NCBI GenBank assembly: GCA_029263175.1
Contig: JAJCXZ010000057.1
Span: forward strand, 1-53,379
Direction: 5' to 3'
Origin: Acidimicrobiales bacterium
Lineage (GTDB): Bacteria > Actinomycetota > Acidimicrobiia > Acidimicrobiales > Aldehydirespiratoraceae
DNA length: 53,379 nt
The notes under the pieces were generated by a model. It saw nothing but the letters and a program-made list of their open reading frames with translations. It was not told the origin of the DNA and did no database searches. Each line of letters starts with the position of its first letter. Position 1 is the first letter of the stretch. This document shows, piece after piece, positions 1-9,485 of the stretch. The position numbers and the translations under genes were made by a program.

Positions 1-92
1 GCTTCGACCCACTGGGCGGCGCGCGCTGCGGCGAGGCCTCCGGCCCCACCGCCGATGATGATCAGATCGTGATCCACAGCGCCGGAAACCAT
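1..92 (-). CDS. FAD-dependent pyridine nucleotide-disulphide oxidoreductase, N-terminal fragment
   Basis: Only the first 30 codons are in the window; the gene runs off the left edge. They encode a short polar N-terminus, a hydrophobic beta strand (DLIIIGGGAGG) and a helix. This is the dinucleotide-binding Rossmann motif GxGxxG that opens FAD/NAD(P)-linked oxidoreductases of the mercuric reductase/dihydrolipoamide dehydrogenase group. The ATG at 92 lies 35 bp after the small membrane protein gene on the same strand, so it is probably the last visible member of the trp operon. Family assignment beyond an FAD flavoprotein is not possible from this piece. Confidence 0.7.
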   Translation of the reverse strand, partial: MVSGAVDHDLIIIGGGAGGLAAARAAQWVE

Positions 93-127
93 TGTCGAGG
101 GGTTCTCATTCCGCGATCGTACGAGAC

Positions 128-319
128 TCAGTGGACGGCACGGGCGCCGAACCAGGCGAATGTGATGACCGCGAGGCCGATCGTGAATATCTGGTACTCG
201 CGGTGCCACCGTCGAGCGGTCACGAGCACCACCGCCCAGAACACAGTCGCCACGACAATCTGGATGACCGCGCCACGGTCGGTTTCGGGCAAGAGCAGAT
301 CGAGGAGCAACTCACGCAC
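128..319 (-). CDS. Small membrane protein downstream of trpA
   Basis: A 63-residue protein starting at GTG 319. A good ribosome binding site (AAGGGAG) sits 6 bases upstream, and the gene begins 13 bp after the trpA stop. The longer frame upstream of this GTG overlaps trpA and is rejected as a shadow. Residues 16-31 and 41-57 are hydrophobic, giving two likely membrane segments separated by a basic loop (ARRWHREYQ), with a short N-terminal region before the first. I do not recognise a family. Its place in the trp operon could mean only co-transcription; no tryptophan-related function can be read from it. Confidence 0.7.
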   Translation of the reverse strand: MRELLLDLLLPETDRGAVIQIVVATVFWAVVLVTARRWHREYQIFTIGLAVITFAWFGARAVH

Positions 320-332
320 GAGTCGCTCCCTT

Positions 333-1112
333 TCAGATCGCGTCGAGGGCCGCTCGGAACGTGCCGACCAATTCGGCAACACCCTCGGGGCCGGCCTTGT
401 CGAGCATGCGTTGTACCACTGCGGAACCGACGACGACCCCGTCGGAGACGGCGGAGACCTCGACCGCTTGCTCCGGGGTGCCGATACCAACGCCGACGAG
501 AACCGGCTTGTCGGTGATCTCCTTGAGACGCCGAGCGATGATCATTGCCGACTCGGCCAATTCGGTCCGCACGCCGGTGATACCCAGCAGGCCCACGCCG
601 TAGACGAAGCCGTGCGAACGTTCGCACACGCGGGCAAGACGCTCGTCGGAGCCCGTCGGCGCGGCGAGGAGAATCGTCTCGATTCCGGCGGCATCGGCAG
701 CCTCGGTCCACGGTCCGATCTCCTCGAGAGGAATATCAGGGAGGATGCAGCCGGATACGCCGGAGTCGGCCAACGAGTGGGCGAACCGTTCCCAGCCGAT
801 CCGGTACGCGATGTTGCCGTAGGTCATCACGGCGGTCGGAACGCCGATGTCGGCGTTGCGCACAGCATCAAGAATCGACACTGGTGTGGCGCCCTGCTCC
901 AGCGCCAGGTCATTGGCGGCCTGGATCGTGGGACCGTCCATCACCGGGTCAGAGAACGGCACGCCGATCTCGATCGCGTCGGCACCCGCAGCGGCAACCG
1001 CCTGCAGCGTTTCGACCCAGTCGGTACCGAGTCCTCCGGTGACGTACGGGACCAGACACTTCCCGCCGGCATCTCGCCGCGCCCGAAGTGCAGCCTCGAA
1101 CGCGCCGATCAT
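333..1112 (-). CDS. trpA: Tryptophan synthase alpha subunit
   Basis: 259 residues, the normal length for TrpA. The alpha subunit cleaves indole-3-glycerol phosphate to indole and glyceraldehyde 3-phosphate and channels indole to TrpB. The catalytic acid positions are visible: Glu in [11 protein letters not shown] near residue 48, and Asp in the same motif near 59. The phosphate-binding [10 protein letters not shown] segment lies toward the C-terminus. The ATG at 1112 overlaps the trpB stop in an ATGA, so the pair is translationally coupled, as expected for subunits of an alpha2beta2 complex. Confidence 0.97.
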   Translation of the reverse strand: MIGAFEAALRARRDAGGKCLVPYVTGGLGTDWVETLQAVAAAGADAIEIGVPFSDPVMDGPTIQAANDLALEQGATPVSILDAVRNADIGVPTAVMTYGNIAYRIGWERFAHSLADSGVSGCILPDIPLEEIGPWTEAADAAGIETILLAAPTGSDERLARVCERSHGFVYGVGLLGITGVRTELAESAMIIARRLKEITDKPVLVGVGIGTPEQAVEVSAVSDGVVVGSAVVQRMLDKAGPEGVAELVGTFRAALDAI

Positions 1113-2263
1113 CCGATGATGTCCATCATCTGCGCGACGTCTTTGTCGCCGCGGCCACTGAGATTCACGAGCACTGTCTTTCCCTGCAACTCTTCGCGAG
1201 CCTTGGTCAGCCAGGCGATCACGTGAGCCGACTCGAGGGCAGGGATGATGCCCTCGGTGCGGGCCAGGAGCTGGAAGCCGGCCACCACTTCGTCGTCGGT
1301 GACCGGTTCGTAGCGGGCCCGTCCGATCTTGGCCAGGTGGGAGTGCTCCGGGCCGATGCCCGGATAGTCGAGACCGGCCGAGATCGACTCGGCTTCGAGG
1401 ACCTGCCCCCATTCGTCTTGCATCAAGTAGCTCTGGGAGCCATGAACGATGCCGGGCACCGCTCGGCCGACGGCCGCACCTCCCGCCGGTTCCACGCCCA
1501 CCAACTCGGCGTTGGTGTCGGCAAAGCCACTGAAGATGCCGATGGCATTCGAGCCACCGCCGACACAAGCAGCGACCACGTCAGGGGTTCCACCGTCGAG
1601 CAATGCCGCGCATTGAGCTGACGCTTCCTCGCCGATCACTCGGTGGAATTCACGAACCATCCACGGATAGGGGTGGGGGCCCATGACCGAGCCAAGGCAA
1701 TAGTGCGTGTTCTCCACCGCGGCGACCCAGTACCGCATGGCCTCGTTGACCGCGTCCTTGAGCGTCTTGGAGCCGGACTCCGCTGAGCGCACCTCGGTGC
1801 CGAGCAACTGCATGCGGAACACGTTGAGCTTCTGGCGCTCGATGTCGACGGCGCCCATGTAGACAACGCACTCCATCCCGAAAAGCGCCGCCGCGGTGGC
1901 AGTGGCCACGCCGTGTTGACCGGCGCCCGTCTCGGCCACCAGACGGGTCTTGCCCATCCGGCGGGCGAGCAACGCCTGACCAAGGACGTTGTTGATCTTG
2001 TGGCTACCCGTGTGGTTGAGGTCCTCCCGTTTGAGCAGCACCCGACAGCCGAGTTCGGCGCTGAGATTCCTGCACTCGGTGAGCGGTGAGGGGCGGCCGG
2101 TGTAGTTGGCCTGAAGCTCATCGAGCTCCGCCCGGAAGCTGGGGTCGGCCCACGCTTCACGAAAGGCCGCGTCGAGCTCCTGGCATGCGGGTACGAGCGT
2201 CTCGGGCACATACATGCCGCCGAAATCGCCGAACCGGCCGTCTACGGGGTCGGCCATGGTCAT
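1109..2263 (-). CDS. trpB: Tryptophan synthase beta subunit
   Basis: 384 residues. The PLP-dependent beta subunit condenses indole with serine to form tryptophan. The N-terminus ([15 protein letters not shown]) and the PLP-lysine motif HTGSHKINN (Lys about 89) are canonical, as is the glycine-rich phosphate loop [10 protein letters not shown]. The chosen ATG at 2263 sits in an ATGA overlap with the trpF stop; the frame is open further upstream, but that part is unlike any TrpB and overlaps trpF. This is TrpB1 type, matching the adjacent trpA. Confidence 0.97.
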   Translation of the reverse strand: MTMADPVDGRFGDFGGMYVPETLVPACQELDAAFREAWADPSFRAELDELQANYTGRPSPLTECRNLSAELGCRVLLKREDLNHTGSHKINNVLGQALLARRMGKTRLVAETGAGQHGVATATAAALFGMECVVYMGAVDIERQKLNVFRMQLLGTEVRSAESGSKTLKDAVNEAMRYWVAAVENTHYCLGSVMGPHPYPWMVREFHRVIGEEASAQCAALLDGGTPDVVAACVGGGSNAIGIFSGFADTNAELVGVEPAGGAAVGRAVPGIVHGSQSYLMQDEWGQVLEAESISAGLDYPGIGPEHSHLAKIGRARYEPVTDDEVVAGFQLLARTEGIIPALESAHVIAWLTKAREELQGKTVLVNLSGRGDKDVAQMMDIIG

Positions 2264-2940
2264 GACGAGTGGTCCTCTTCCCAGTTGTACAACTGGAACG
2301 GTGACTCGGCGTCGTACGATTCGTCGACTACCGGCTCCGCGGCGCGAGCGTTCTCGATGAAGGCCCGCATCTTGACCGCGTCCTTGATGCCGGGACCTTG
2401 CTCTACGCCGGTGGCGACATCGACACCCCACGGGCGTACTCGCTCGATCGCATCGGCGACGTTGCCGGGGTGGAGGCCGCCGGCCAGGATGAGTCGGTGC
2501 CCGGCCGTCGGCGCGTCCTCGGCCAGGCGCCAGTCGAACACTTCGCCACTCCCGGGCTCCTCCCCGTCGATCATCACGGCATCGGCGCCGTAGTCGGAGA
2601 CTTTCGCGAGGCCGGGATGCCCGGCGGGAAACACCTTGATGACACTCGAGACCTGGGCTCGGACCTGCCGGGTCTGGTCTGCGGACTCGTTCCCGTGCAG
2701 CTGCGCCGCATGGAGCCCGGCCCGATGAACGATCTCGACCACTCGAGCGGGCAACTCATCGCGGAAGATGCCGACTGTCATCGTCTCCGGCGGTAGCCGA
2801 CGCACGATGTCACGAGCCCGATCGACGGCGATCTGCCGCTTCGATCCCTGTACGAAGTTGAAGCCGAGCGCGTCGGCGCCGAGGGCCACTGCGAGCAGGG
2901 CGTCCTCTTCACGGGTGATGCCGCAGATCTTTATGAACAC
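2260..2940 (-). CDS. trpF: Phosphoribosylanthranilate isomerase
   Basis: 226 residues, starting at a GTG 9 bp after trpC. TrpF converts N-(5-phosphoribosyl)anthranilate to CdRP by an Amadori rearrangement. The opening strand [11 protein letters not shown] holds the catalytic Cys, and the general acid Asp is in the strand VMIDG. The phosphate-binding GGLHPGNV motif follows. The C-terminal 20 residues (acidic, ending near EEDHSS) extend slightly past the usual TrpF end. A separate TrpF matters because many actinobacteria use the dual enzyme PriA; here hisA and trpF coexist. Confidence 0.95.
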   Translation of the reverse strand: MFIKICGITREEDALLAVALGADALGFNFVQGSKRQIAVDRARDIVRRLPPETMTVGIFRDELPARVVEIVHRAGLHAAQLHGNESADQTRQVRAQVSSVIKVFPAGHPGLAKVSDYGADAVMIDGEEPGSGEVFDWRLAEDAPTAGHRLILAGGLHPGNVADAIERVRPWGVDVATGVEQGPGIKDAVKMRAFIENARAAEPVVDESYDAESPFQLYNWEEDHSS

Positions 2941-2949
2941 GATGAGACG

Positions 2950-3744
2950 CTACCGGTCCGGTTGGGCCACGGCCCGCAGTTTGCCGATCTCGGCGGCGGG
3001 GTCGCCGGACTTCAGCAGGGTCTCCCCCACGAGCAGGGCGTGATAGCCCGCACCGAACAACGCGGCGGAGTCCGCCACATCGCGAACCCCGCTCTCTGCC
3101 ACTCGCACGACACCGGGCGGCATCTGGGGGGCCATGCGCACCGCGCGCTTCTGATCGACCTCGAAGGTGACCAGATCTCGTTGGTTGACACCGATCAACG
3201 CGGCGTCCACCGCCAGCGCACGCTCGAGCTCAGCCTCATCGTGAATCTCGATCAGGGCGTCGAGCCCGAGTTCGGTCGCCAAGGCGAGGAAGTCGGCCAG
3301 TTCGCCGTCATCGAGCGCAGCCGCGATCAACAGCACGCAGTCCGCACCCATCAGCCGGGCGTCGACGACGTCGCGAACATCGACCGTGAAATCCTTGCGT
3401 ATCACCGGAAGCGAGGTGGCCGCGCGGGCGGCCTGAAGGTCGGCGACCGAGCCACCGAACCACTGCTCGTCGGTGAGAACGGACAGGCACGAAGCACCGC
3501 CTCGCTCATAGTCCTGGGCCAGCGCGGCAGGATCGAGCCCCGGGAGGAGATCGCCCTTTGACGGTGAACGACGCTTGACCTCGCTGATCACGGCGATGCC
3601 GTCGGCCTCGACGAGAGCGCGGCGAAACCCCCTCGGAGGCGGCATCTCGGTGGCGGCGGCGATCAGCCCGTCGAGCGACCTCGAGTCGCCGGCGGCCGCT
3701 GCTCGGTGAGCGTCGAGGATGCGGTCGAGATAGGTGACGCTCAG
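2950..3744 (-). CDS. trpC: Indole-3-glycerol phosphate synthase (apparent CTG start)
   Basis: 264 residues when started at CTG 3744. TrpC closes the indole ring from CdRP. The TIM-barrel landmarks are present: VISEVKRRSPSKG (substrate-binding Lys), PVIRKDF (catalytic Lys), and the late VAESGV and LVGETL phosphate-binding segments. The family begins about six residues before the TYLDRIL helix. No ATG or GTG lies there; the only codon fitting homologues is CTG, which overlaps the upstream stop as CTGA, with AAGGG nine bases ahead. The longer upstream frame overlaps the ABM gene and reads as low-complexity shadow. Confidence 0.92.
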   Translation of the reverse strand: MSVTYLDRILDAHRAAAAGDSRSLDGLIAAATEMPPPRGFRRALVEADGIAVISEVKRRSPSKGDLLPGLDPAALAQDYERGGASCLSVLTDEQWFGGSVADLQAARAATSLPVIRKDFTVDVRDVVDARLMGADCVLLIAAALDDGELADFLALATELGLDALIEIHDEAELERALAVDAALIGVNQRDLVTFEVDQKRAVRMAPQMPPGVVRVAESGVRDVADSAALFGAGYHALLVGETLLKSGDPAAEIGKLRAVAQPDR

Positions 3745-4055
3745 AGTTCGATGCCCTTGCCGGCTACGGGGGTCGCGCGAGCAATCTCCGGACGGCCGGC
3801 CAGTAGACCGCCAATGGCGCCTCCGAAGGCCTCCATGTGATCGGTGCTGCCATGAGCTTCGAGCGCGGCATCGTCGGTGTAGAGCTCGGTGATCCACGCC
3901 ACGTTCTTTTCCTTCTTGTCCCAGCTCAGGACATATGTCTCGACGCCGGGTTCGCTGGCTTCGACACCGGCGAGCATCTCGGCGAAGGCCGCGGTGAACG
4001 CGTCCTGTGATCCGTCTTGGACGGTGAGCTTCGCAACGATCGTGGTCTTTGGCAT
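3741..4055 (-). CDS. Antibiotic biosynthesis monooxygenase (ABM) domain protein
   Basis: A 104-residue single-domain ferredoxin-like alpha/beta protein of the ABM/YgiN type. It opens with KTTIVAKLTVQDG and continues through a helix (AFTAAFAEMLAGV), the strand ETYVLSWD and the typical xWxxxELYTDDAALEAH helix. Such small dimeric enzymes oxidise quinols or act as cofactor-free monooxygenases; the substrate here is unknown. The ATG at 4055 follows a TATCAT box by seven bases, so this gene probably opens the trp operon on a leaderless transcript. It overlaps trpC by four bases. Confidence 0.8.
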   Translation of the reverse strand: MPKTTIVAKLTVQDGSQDAFTAAFAEMLAGVEASEPGVETYVLSWDKKEKNVAWITELYTDDAALEAHGSTDHMEAFGGAIGGLLAGRPEIARATPVAGKGIEL

Positions 4056-4062
4056 GGCGCTG

Positions 4063-4068
4063 ATGATA
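4063..4068 (-). promoter_or_regulatory. -10 box of the ABM-trpCFBA operon
   Basis: TATCAT lies seven bases before the ATG of the ABM gene on the minus strand. With initiation about seven bases downstream, the mRNA would begin at or next to the start codon, leaving no room for a trp leader peptide or T-box. Confidence 0.55.
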
Positions 4069-4078
4069 GTGACGCCGA

Positions 4079-4621
4079 TCAGGGACTGCGATCTGAGCGC
4101 CGGCTCGCGCCGAGCGCCACCAACGGGGCGATCAAAAAGAGCATTCCGGCCGCGAGCATCGAGAAGAGTCCGAGGTCGACGACCGCCACGATCCCGACCA
4201 TGCTGCCAACGACCACGGCCCCGAGCCCGCCGATGAGGAGCGTCGGCGGTGCCATCACCAACCAACCTGGCAGCCGGGCCGGCGTGATCGGCCGATCGTC
4301 TCGTTCGTCGAATGGCGGATCGTCGCTGTCGTCGAACGGCTGGAACGCCTCTTCGGCGGCTGCGGTGGCGGTGAACGTTCGCTTCGGGGGCTGATCGCGC
4401 GCTCGGCGCATTCGCTCCCGGTCGTATGCCGAGCGCTCGTCTACGTCGCTCAGAACGGCCCACGCTGCATTGATGGTTCGCATCGTCTGCTCGGCTTCTG
4501 CACGAGCCGCGGCCTCCCGTTGTACATCGGGGTGGGCGCTACGGGCGAGCGCGAGATAGCTCGCTCGGATCTCGCCCATGGACGCGTCCGGCGTCACACC
4601 CAGCACCTCGTAGTGGCCCAC
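4079..4621 (-). CDS. Membrane-anchored J-domain protein
   Basis: 180 residues starting at GTG 4621. Residues 1-70 form a DnaJ domain: HYEVLGVTPDAS, the HPD tripeptide at about 30-32 (AHPDVQ), then INAAWAVLSD and YDRER. This domain stimulates Hsp70 ATPase. There are no Gly/Phe or zinc-finger regions, so it is not a canonical DnaJ. A polar linker precedes two or three hydrophobic segments between about 122 and 172, placing the J domain at the inner face of the membrane. The gene stands alone and is divergent from the two-component genes, with its own TACGAT box six bases before the GTG. Confidence 0.85.
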   Translation of the reverse strand: MGHYEVLGVTPDASMGEIRASYLALARSAHPDVQREAAARAEAEQTMRTINAAWAVLSDVDERSAYDRERMRRARDQPPKRTFTATAAAEEAFQPFDDSDDPPFDERDDRPITPARLPGWLVMAPPTLLIGGLGAVVVGSMVGIVAVVDLGLFSMLAAGMLFLIAPLVALGASRRSDRSP

Positions 4622-4627
4622 GCCGAG

Positions 4628-4633
4628 ATCGTA
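4628..4633 (-). promoter_or_regulatory. -10 box of the J-domain gene
   Basis: TACGAT on the minus strand, six bases before the GTG start, matching the TANNNT-N6-start pattern seen at many genes in the window. The rest of the 83-bp gap to the response regulator (4634-4704) shows no clear second promoter by eye. Confidence 0.55.
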
Positions 4634-4704
4634 GAGCCCCCAAGCCGCGTGTTTTGTAGGTCATCATGGTTTCATCACACCTGTGAGCCACCCTCCTACA
4701 TGAC

Positions 4705-5423
<719 letters not shown>

Positions 5424-5424
<1 letters not shown>

Positions 5425-6791
5425 TGACCCGTCGTCTCGGAATCGCCATCGTCGGGATGGTCGTCGCTGCTCTTGTGTTGGCAGGGATCGGCACGCTCGT
5501 GCTGGCCGCGGTCGGCGAGCGGGAGGCAGCCGAGCGGGACTTGATCGAACAGTCCGAGGCGCTCAGCGCGCTGCTCAGCGAATTGACGTTTGCCGCCCCT
5601 GCTGACCCCGAAGGAGGCACGGTCCGCGAGCGCCTGCGCGATGTCGCCCGGACCATCAGTGTCGAGGGCGTCGGCATCGTGGTGCTGCCACGCGGCGGAG
5701 CCGCGCCGGTTGGCGAACTTCCCGTCGGCCTCGTTGCGGACGACCTCGATCTCGAGGCGATTCGCCGCGGCGAAACGATCAGCGGCGCCAAAGGTGATCT
5801 GATCTGGGCCGCGGCCAGCTCGACCAACCGGGCCGGCGTCCCCCAGATGCTGGTGCTCACCCGCGAACGCGACCCGATCCTGCTGCCGGCCTTTCGATGG
5901 TGGGCAATCGCCTCCATCGTCACTGTCGGTCTCGCCGTGGCGCTGACACTGCGGCTGAGCCGCCGTCTCACTGCCCCGATCAGTGACGCGGCAACGACCG
6001 CGAGCCGGATCGCCGGTGGCGATCTGAGCGCGCGTGCCGAGCCATCCACCCGAGCGGGCGAAGAGGTCGAGCAGTTGATCACCTCGATCAACATCATGGC
6101 GTCGACACTCGATCGGTCGCGCGCCCTCGAACGGCAATTCCTCCTGTCGGTGAGCCATGACCTCCGGACGCCGCTGACATCGATCCGCGGCTATGGCGAG
6201 GCACTCGCCGACGGCGCCGTCGACGACTCCGCTCGCGTTGGCACGATCATCGAGGGCGAGGCCAATCGTCTCGCACGCCTGGTAGGTGATTTGCTCCTGT
6301 TGGCCCGTCTCGAAGGAACGGGTTTCGAGTACCACCTCGCCCCGGTCGAGTTGGCCCCGCTGGTGGACGCAGCAGCAGTCGGTGTGCGTCACGAGGCCGA
6401 ACAGCGCGGCGTTGCCATCACCGTTCGAACCCCGGCCGAGCCGGTGCGGATCCAAGCGGATCCGGACCGATATGCCCAGGTCATCGGCAACCTTGTCGGC
6501 AATGCGCTGCGGTTTGCCCGCGACACCGTGCTGGTCACGGTCTGGACGGCGGACGGCCGAGTCCACCTGTCCGTCGCCGACGACGGTCCCGGGATCGACG
6601 AGGTCGACCTCCCCCACGTGTTCGAGCGGCTCTACGTCGCCAAGAACAATCCGGCCGTCGAGGAATCCGGCAGCGGGCTCGGTCTCGCTATCGTGCGCGA
6701 ACTCACAGAGGGAATGGGTGGATCGGTCGTGGCTCGGCGCTCCTCGTTCGGAGGTGCCGAGTTCGTGGTCAGCTTCGCGCCGGCTCCGTGA
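5424..6791 (+). CDS. Sensor histidine kinase with HAMP domain
   Basis: 455 residues. A first transmembrane helix (about 5-30) is followed by a roughly 125-residue extracytoplasmic region, a second helix (about 155-178) and a HAMP linker (to about 235). The dimerisation box SHDLRTPLTSIRGY has the phospho-His at about 245. The ATPase domain shows the N box (NLVGNALRFA), G1 (DDGPGID) and G2 (GSGLGLAIV). It should phosphorylate the overlapping upstream response regulator. The 3' end overlaps the convergent ygfZ-like gene by 23 bases; no terminator hairpin is visible. Confidence 0.95.
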
Positions 6792-7461
6792 CAACTGCCG
6801 AAGCGGCGCCCACGGAGACGCCAGCGCCGAGTTCGATCTTTCGCATGACGCGTGCGAGGCCCACCTCCCCGGCAGATGAGGTCACCTCGCCGACGGTGGT
6901 TCCGTCGACCATGACCGGGTCACCGACTGCGATTGGCCCGTCGGCCACGAGCACACGAATCGGCCGGGGCACGTTGCCACCGCGACTGTCGATGCGCGCC
7001 ACCAGCTCCTGGCCGGTGTAGCAACCCTTGGTGAAGCTGACGGCGAGGTCGATCATCCGCTGTCCGCCCTCGCCGGGAATCGTCTCATCGGTGATCTCTG
7101 CGCCCATACGCGGCATACCGGCGAGGATGCGCTGGCCCTCGTCCGCCGGGTCTTCGGCACCGGGCCACTCGATCGGCGTCGCAATCGCCGTCTCCGTCTC
7201 CTCGAAGCTCACGTCGGTGCGCAGCACGAAGCGACGTAGGCGGGCCAGGAGGCCCTCGGTATGGCCGGCATCGACGTCGAGCAGGAACTCATCCACGCCA
7301 ACGCGGTGGATGCGGAAGAGGGCCACCATCTTCCCGGTCGGATGCAGGACCAGCGACCATGCGGTGTCGCCGTCCGAGAGAGCATCGACATCCTGGGAGA
7401 TCTGCCCCTGCAGGTAGCTGGAGGCATCGCTGCCGGTGACCCTGATGGTGTCGCGATTCAT
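6769..7461 (-). CDS. ygfZ: YgfZ/GcvT-like folate-binding protein
   Basis: 230 residues. The signature KGCYTGQE is present at about 145 and is the diagnostic motif of YgfZ/IBA57 proteins. These bind tetrahydrofolate and help maintain certain iron-sulphur enzymes. The N-terminal GSDASSYLQGQISQDV is also typical. The protein is shorter than the usual 300-plus residues of YgfZ, with the C-terminal barrel reduced. The ATG at 7461 overlaps the trpE stop in ATGA, making it the last gene of hisI-trpE-ygfZ. Confidence 0.88.
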   Translation of the reverse strand: MNRDTIRVTGSDASSYLQGQISQDVDALSDGDTAWSLVLHPTGKMVALFRIHRVGVDEFLLDVDAGHTEGLLARLRRFVLRTDVSFEETETAIATPIEWPGAEDPADEGQRILAGMPRMGAEITDETIPGEGGQRMIDLAVSFTKGCYTGQELVARIDSRGGNVPRPIRVLVADGPIAVGDPVMVDGTTVGEVTSSAGEVGLARVMRKIELGAGVSVGAASAVVTEPARS

Positions 7462-8978
7462 GATTCCCTAACTGCCCTGCGGGCGGCGGTCATGCGTCTG
7501 GCGGCGGGAACCGCAGCCAACAACGCCTTGGCCTTGTTCTGGCATTCCAAGTGTTCATCTTCGGCCACCGAGTCGGCCACAACGCCGGCGCCCGCCTGGA
7601 CCGACGCCCGGTTGCCGGAGATGAGCATCGTGCGGATCGTGATGGCGGTGTCGATGTTTCCGGAGAAGTCGAGATAGCCGACAACGCCGCCATAGGGGCC
7701 CCGCTTCACCGGCTCGAGCTCGTCGATGATCTGCATCGCACGAACCTTCGGGGCGCCCGAGAGGGTTCCGGCCGGCAGGGTGGCCCGGAGAACGTCGATC
7801 ACCGAGCATCCCTCGGCGAGCACACCTGAAACCTGGGAAGTCATGTGCATGACGTGGCTGTAGCGCTCGAGCGTCATCATCTCGTCGATCTGTAACGAGC
7901 CGAACTCGACGACCCGTCCGACATCGTTGCGAGCAAGGTCGACCAGCATGATGTGCTCGGCGACCTCCTTTGGGTGTTCGACGAGCTCTGCCGCCATGCG
8001 TCGGTCGTGCTCCTCGGTTGCCCCCCGCTTGCGCGTGCCGGCGATCGGGCGAGAGATCACCCGATTGCCCAGGAGCTGCACGAGCGGCTCCGGCGAACCG
8101 CCGACGACCTCGAGATCGGCGTGACGCAGGAAGTACATGTGCGGGCTCGGGTTGACCTGACGCAGCACGCGATACATGTCGAAGGCATCGGCGTCGAGTT
8201 CGAGGTCGAAGCGCTGGGAAAGCACGACTTGGAAGATGTCACCGGCCAGGATGTACTCCCGAGCAGCCTCAACCGCGGCGCAATACAAATCCTTGCCCAT
8301 CGATGACTTGACCTCAGGGAGCTCGTCGTCGGGGTCAGGCGGAGCCATCAAGGGCTCATCGATCGTGCGGCTCCCGGCTGCCGCAAGATCTCGGACCTGC
8401 TCGATCGCGCGCTCATAGGCGGCATCGAGCTCGGCGTCGGTCATGGACTCGCCGACGAACACATTCGTGATGAGCGTGACCCGTTGACGCCAATGGTCGT
8501 AGACGGCCAGTTCGCCGATCAGTGAGATCACCGCGTCCGGATTGCCGAGATCGTCCACGGGAACGTCGGGCAACCGCTCGACCTCACGCACCACGTCGTA
8601 GCCGAGGTAGCCCATCAGCCCGCCGTGCATCGGCGGCAGGCCCTCGATCTCCGGAGCCCGGTAATGGTCGAGCAGGATCTCCAGCGCCGCGAGCATGCCC
8701 CGATCGGTGGGCACGTCGACGCCGAGGTCGCCACGGATGGTCAGATCCAAGCCACGGGCCACCATTGTGGCCTGCGGGTTGCGCCCGATGAACGACCAGC
8801 GGCTCCAGCGATCACCGTTGTCGACAGACTCGAGCAGGAAGCCCTCGTCATCGCCCACGACCCGGGCGAATGCCGCCACCGGCGTCGTCAGGTCAGCGAG
8901 GACCTCAGACCAGACCGGAACAACCGTGTGGCCTTGCGCAAGATCCTTGAACTCAGCGAGCGACGGCCGAACCTGCAT
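7458..8978 (-). CDS. trpE: Anthranilate synthase component I
   Basis: 506 residues. TrpE converts chorismate to anthranilate using ammonia from TrpG. Conserved chorismate-binding segments are visible: SPHMYFLRH, GGSPEPLVQL, RPIAGTRKRGATEEHD, HIMLVDLARNDVGRV and the C-terminal PAGTLSGAPKVRAM with the Gly/Ala-rich VQAGAGVVADS. No trpG or trpD is in the window, and the gene is away from trpCFBA. It starts three bases after the hisI stop and overlaps ygfZ. Feedback inhibition by Trp is known for the family; the regulatory region is in the N-terminal part. Confidence 0.96.
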   Translation of the reverse strand: MQVRPSLAEFKDLAQGHTVVPVWSEVLADLTTPVAAFARVVGDDEGFLLESVDNGDRWSRWSFIGRNPQATMVARGLDLTIRGDLGVDVPTDRGMLAALEILLDHYRAPEIEGLPPMHGGLMGYLGYDVVREVERLPDVPVDDLGNPDAVISLIGELAVYDHWRQRVTLITNVFVGESMTDAELDAAYERAIEQVRDLAAAGSRTIDEPLMAPPDPDDELPEVKSSMGKDLYCAAVEAAREYILAGDIFQVVLSQRFDLELDADAFDMYRVLRQVNPSPHMYFLRHADLEVVGGSPEPLVQLLGNRVISRPIAGTRKRGATEEHDRRMAAELVEHPKEVAEHIMLVDLARNDVGRVVEFGSLQIDEMMTLERYSHVMHMTSQVSGVLAEGCSVIDVLRATLPAGTLSGAPKVRAMQIIDELEPVKRGPYGGVVGYLDFSGNIDTAITIRTMLISGNRASVQAGAGVVADSVAEDEHLECQNKAKALLAAVPAARRMTAARRAVRES

Positions 8979-8981
8979 GGC

Positions 8982-9389
8982 TCAGCCGAACCGGAGGGTG
9001 TCGGCGTCAGTGACGGTGCGGTAGTAGCAGGTCTGGCGGGTGGCACCGGAGCCCTCCTTGGTGTGGCAGACGCCCGACCCGGCTTTGCGGACCCGGTAGA
9101 GGAGGCTGTTCTGCTCACAGTTCACGGCCACATCGACAATCTCGAGTACATCGCCCGAGGTGGCGCCCTTGTGCCAGATCGTCTCGCGAGACGTGCTGTA
9201 CAGGACCGCCGAGCCGCGGGCGAGTGTCTCTCGGTAGGCCTCCTCGTTGGCGTAGCCGATGAAGAGCACAGCGCCCGAGTCAGCGTCCTGCAGGACGACC
9301 GGCACAACCTGGTGACCGGCGCGGCCGATCTTGGCCACCTTGTCGAAGTCGAGTTGGACGTCGAGACCTTCTTCGAGGGCGTTGCTCAT
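8982..9389 (-). CDS. hisI: Phosphoribosyl-AMP cyclohydrolase
   Basis: 135 residues, monofunctional (no HisE domain). HisI opens the adenine ring of PR-AMP in histidine synthesis. Canonical segments are YANEEAYRETL, the W-H-KG-TSG motif (ETIWHKGATSGDVL) and three zinc-site cysteines (VNCEQ, GVCHT, QTCYYR). The usual metal-binding Asp-Cys-Asp-x-Asp reads VNCEQNS here, so two acidic ligands are Asn and Glu. The insert between the last two cysteines is longer than usual. The ATG at 9389 follows TAGGCT by seven bases, so the gene opens its own operon with trpE and ygfZ, away from the main his cluster. Confidence 0.94.
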   Translation of the reverse strand: MSNALEEGLDVQLDFDKVAKIGRAGHQVVPVVLQDADSGAVLFIGYANEEAYRETLARGSAVLYSTSRETIWHKGATSGDVLEIVDVAVNCEQNSLLYRVRKAGSGVCHTKEGSGATRQTCYYRTVTDADTLRFG

Positions 9390-9396
9390 GGCGATG

Positions 9397-9402
9397 AGCC
9401 TA
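9397..9402 (-). promoter_or_regulatory. -10 box of hisI-trpE-ygfZ
   Basis: TAGGCT on the minus strand, seven bases before the hisI ATG, again the leaderless arrangement. It lies in the 96-bp gap after the groES-like gene. I see no T-rich terminator hairpin in 9403-9485. Confidence 0.5.
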
Positions 9403-9485
9403 CGCGGCGGCTGCAACGGTTCGGCGGGAGTCTCAGCGACACGAGAACGTCCCTGCGGGGACATTCTGGGGTTATGACTCCGACT

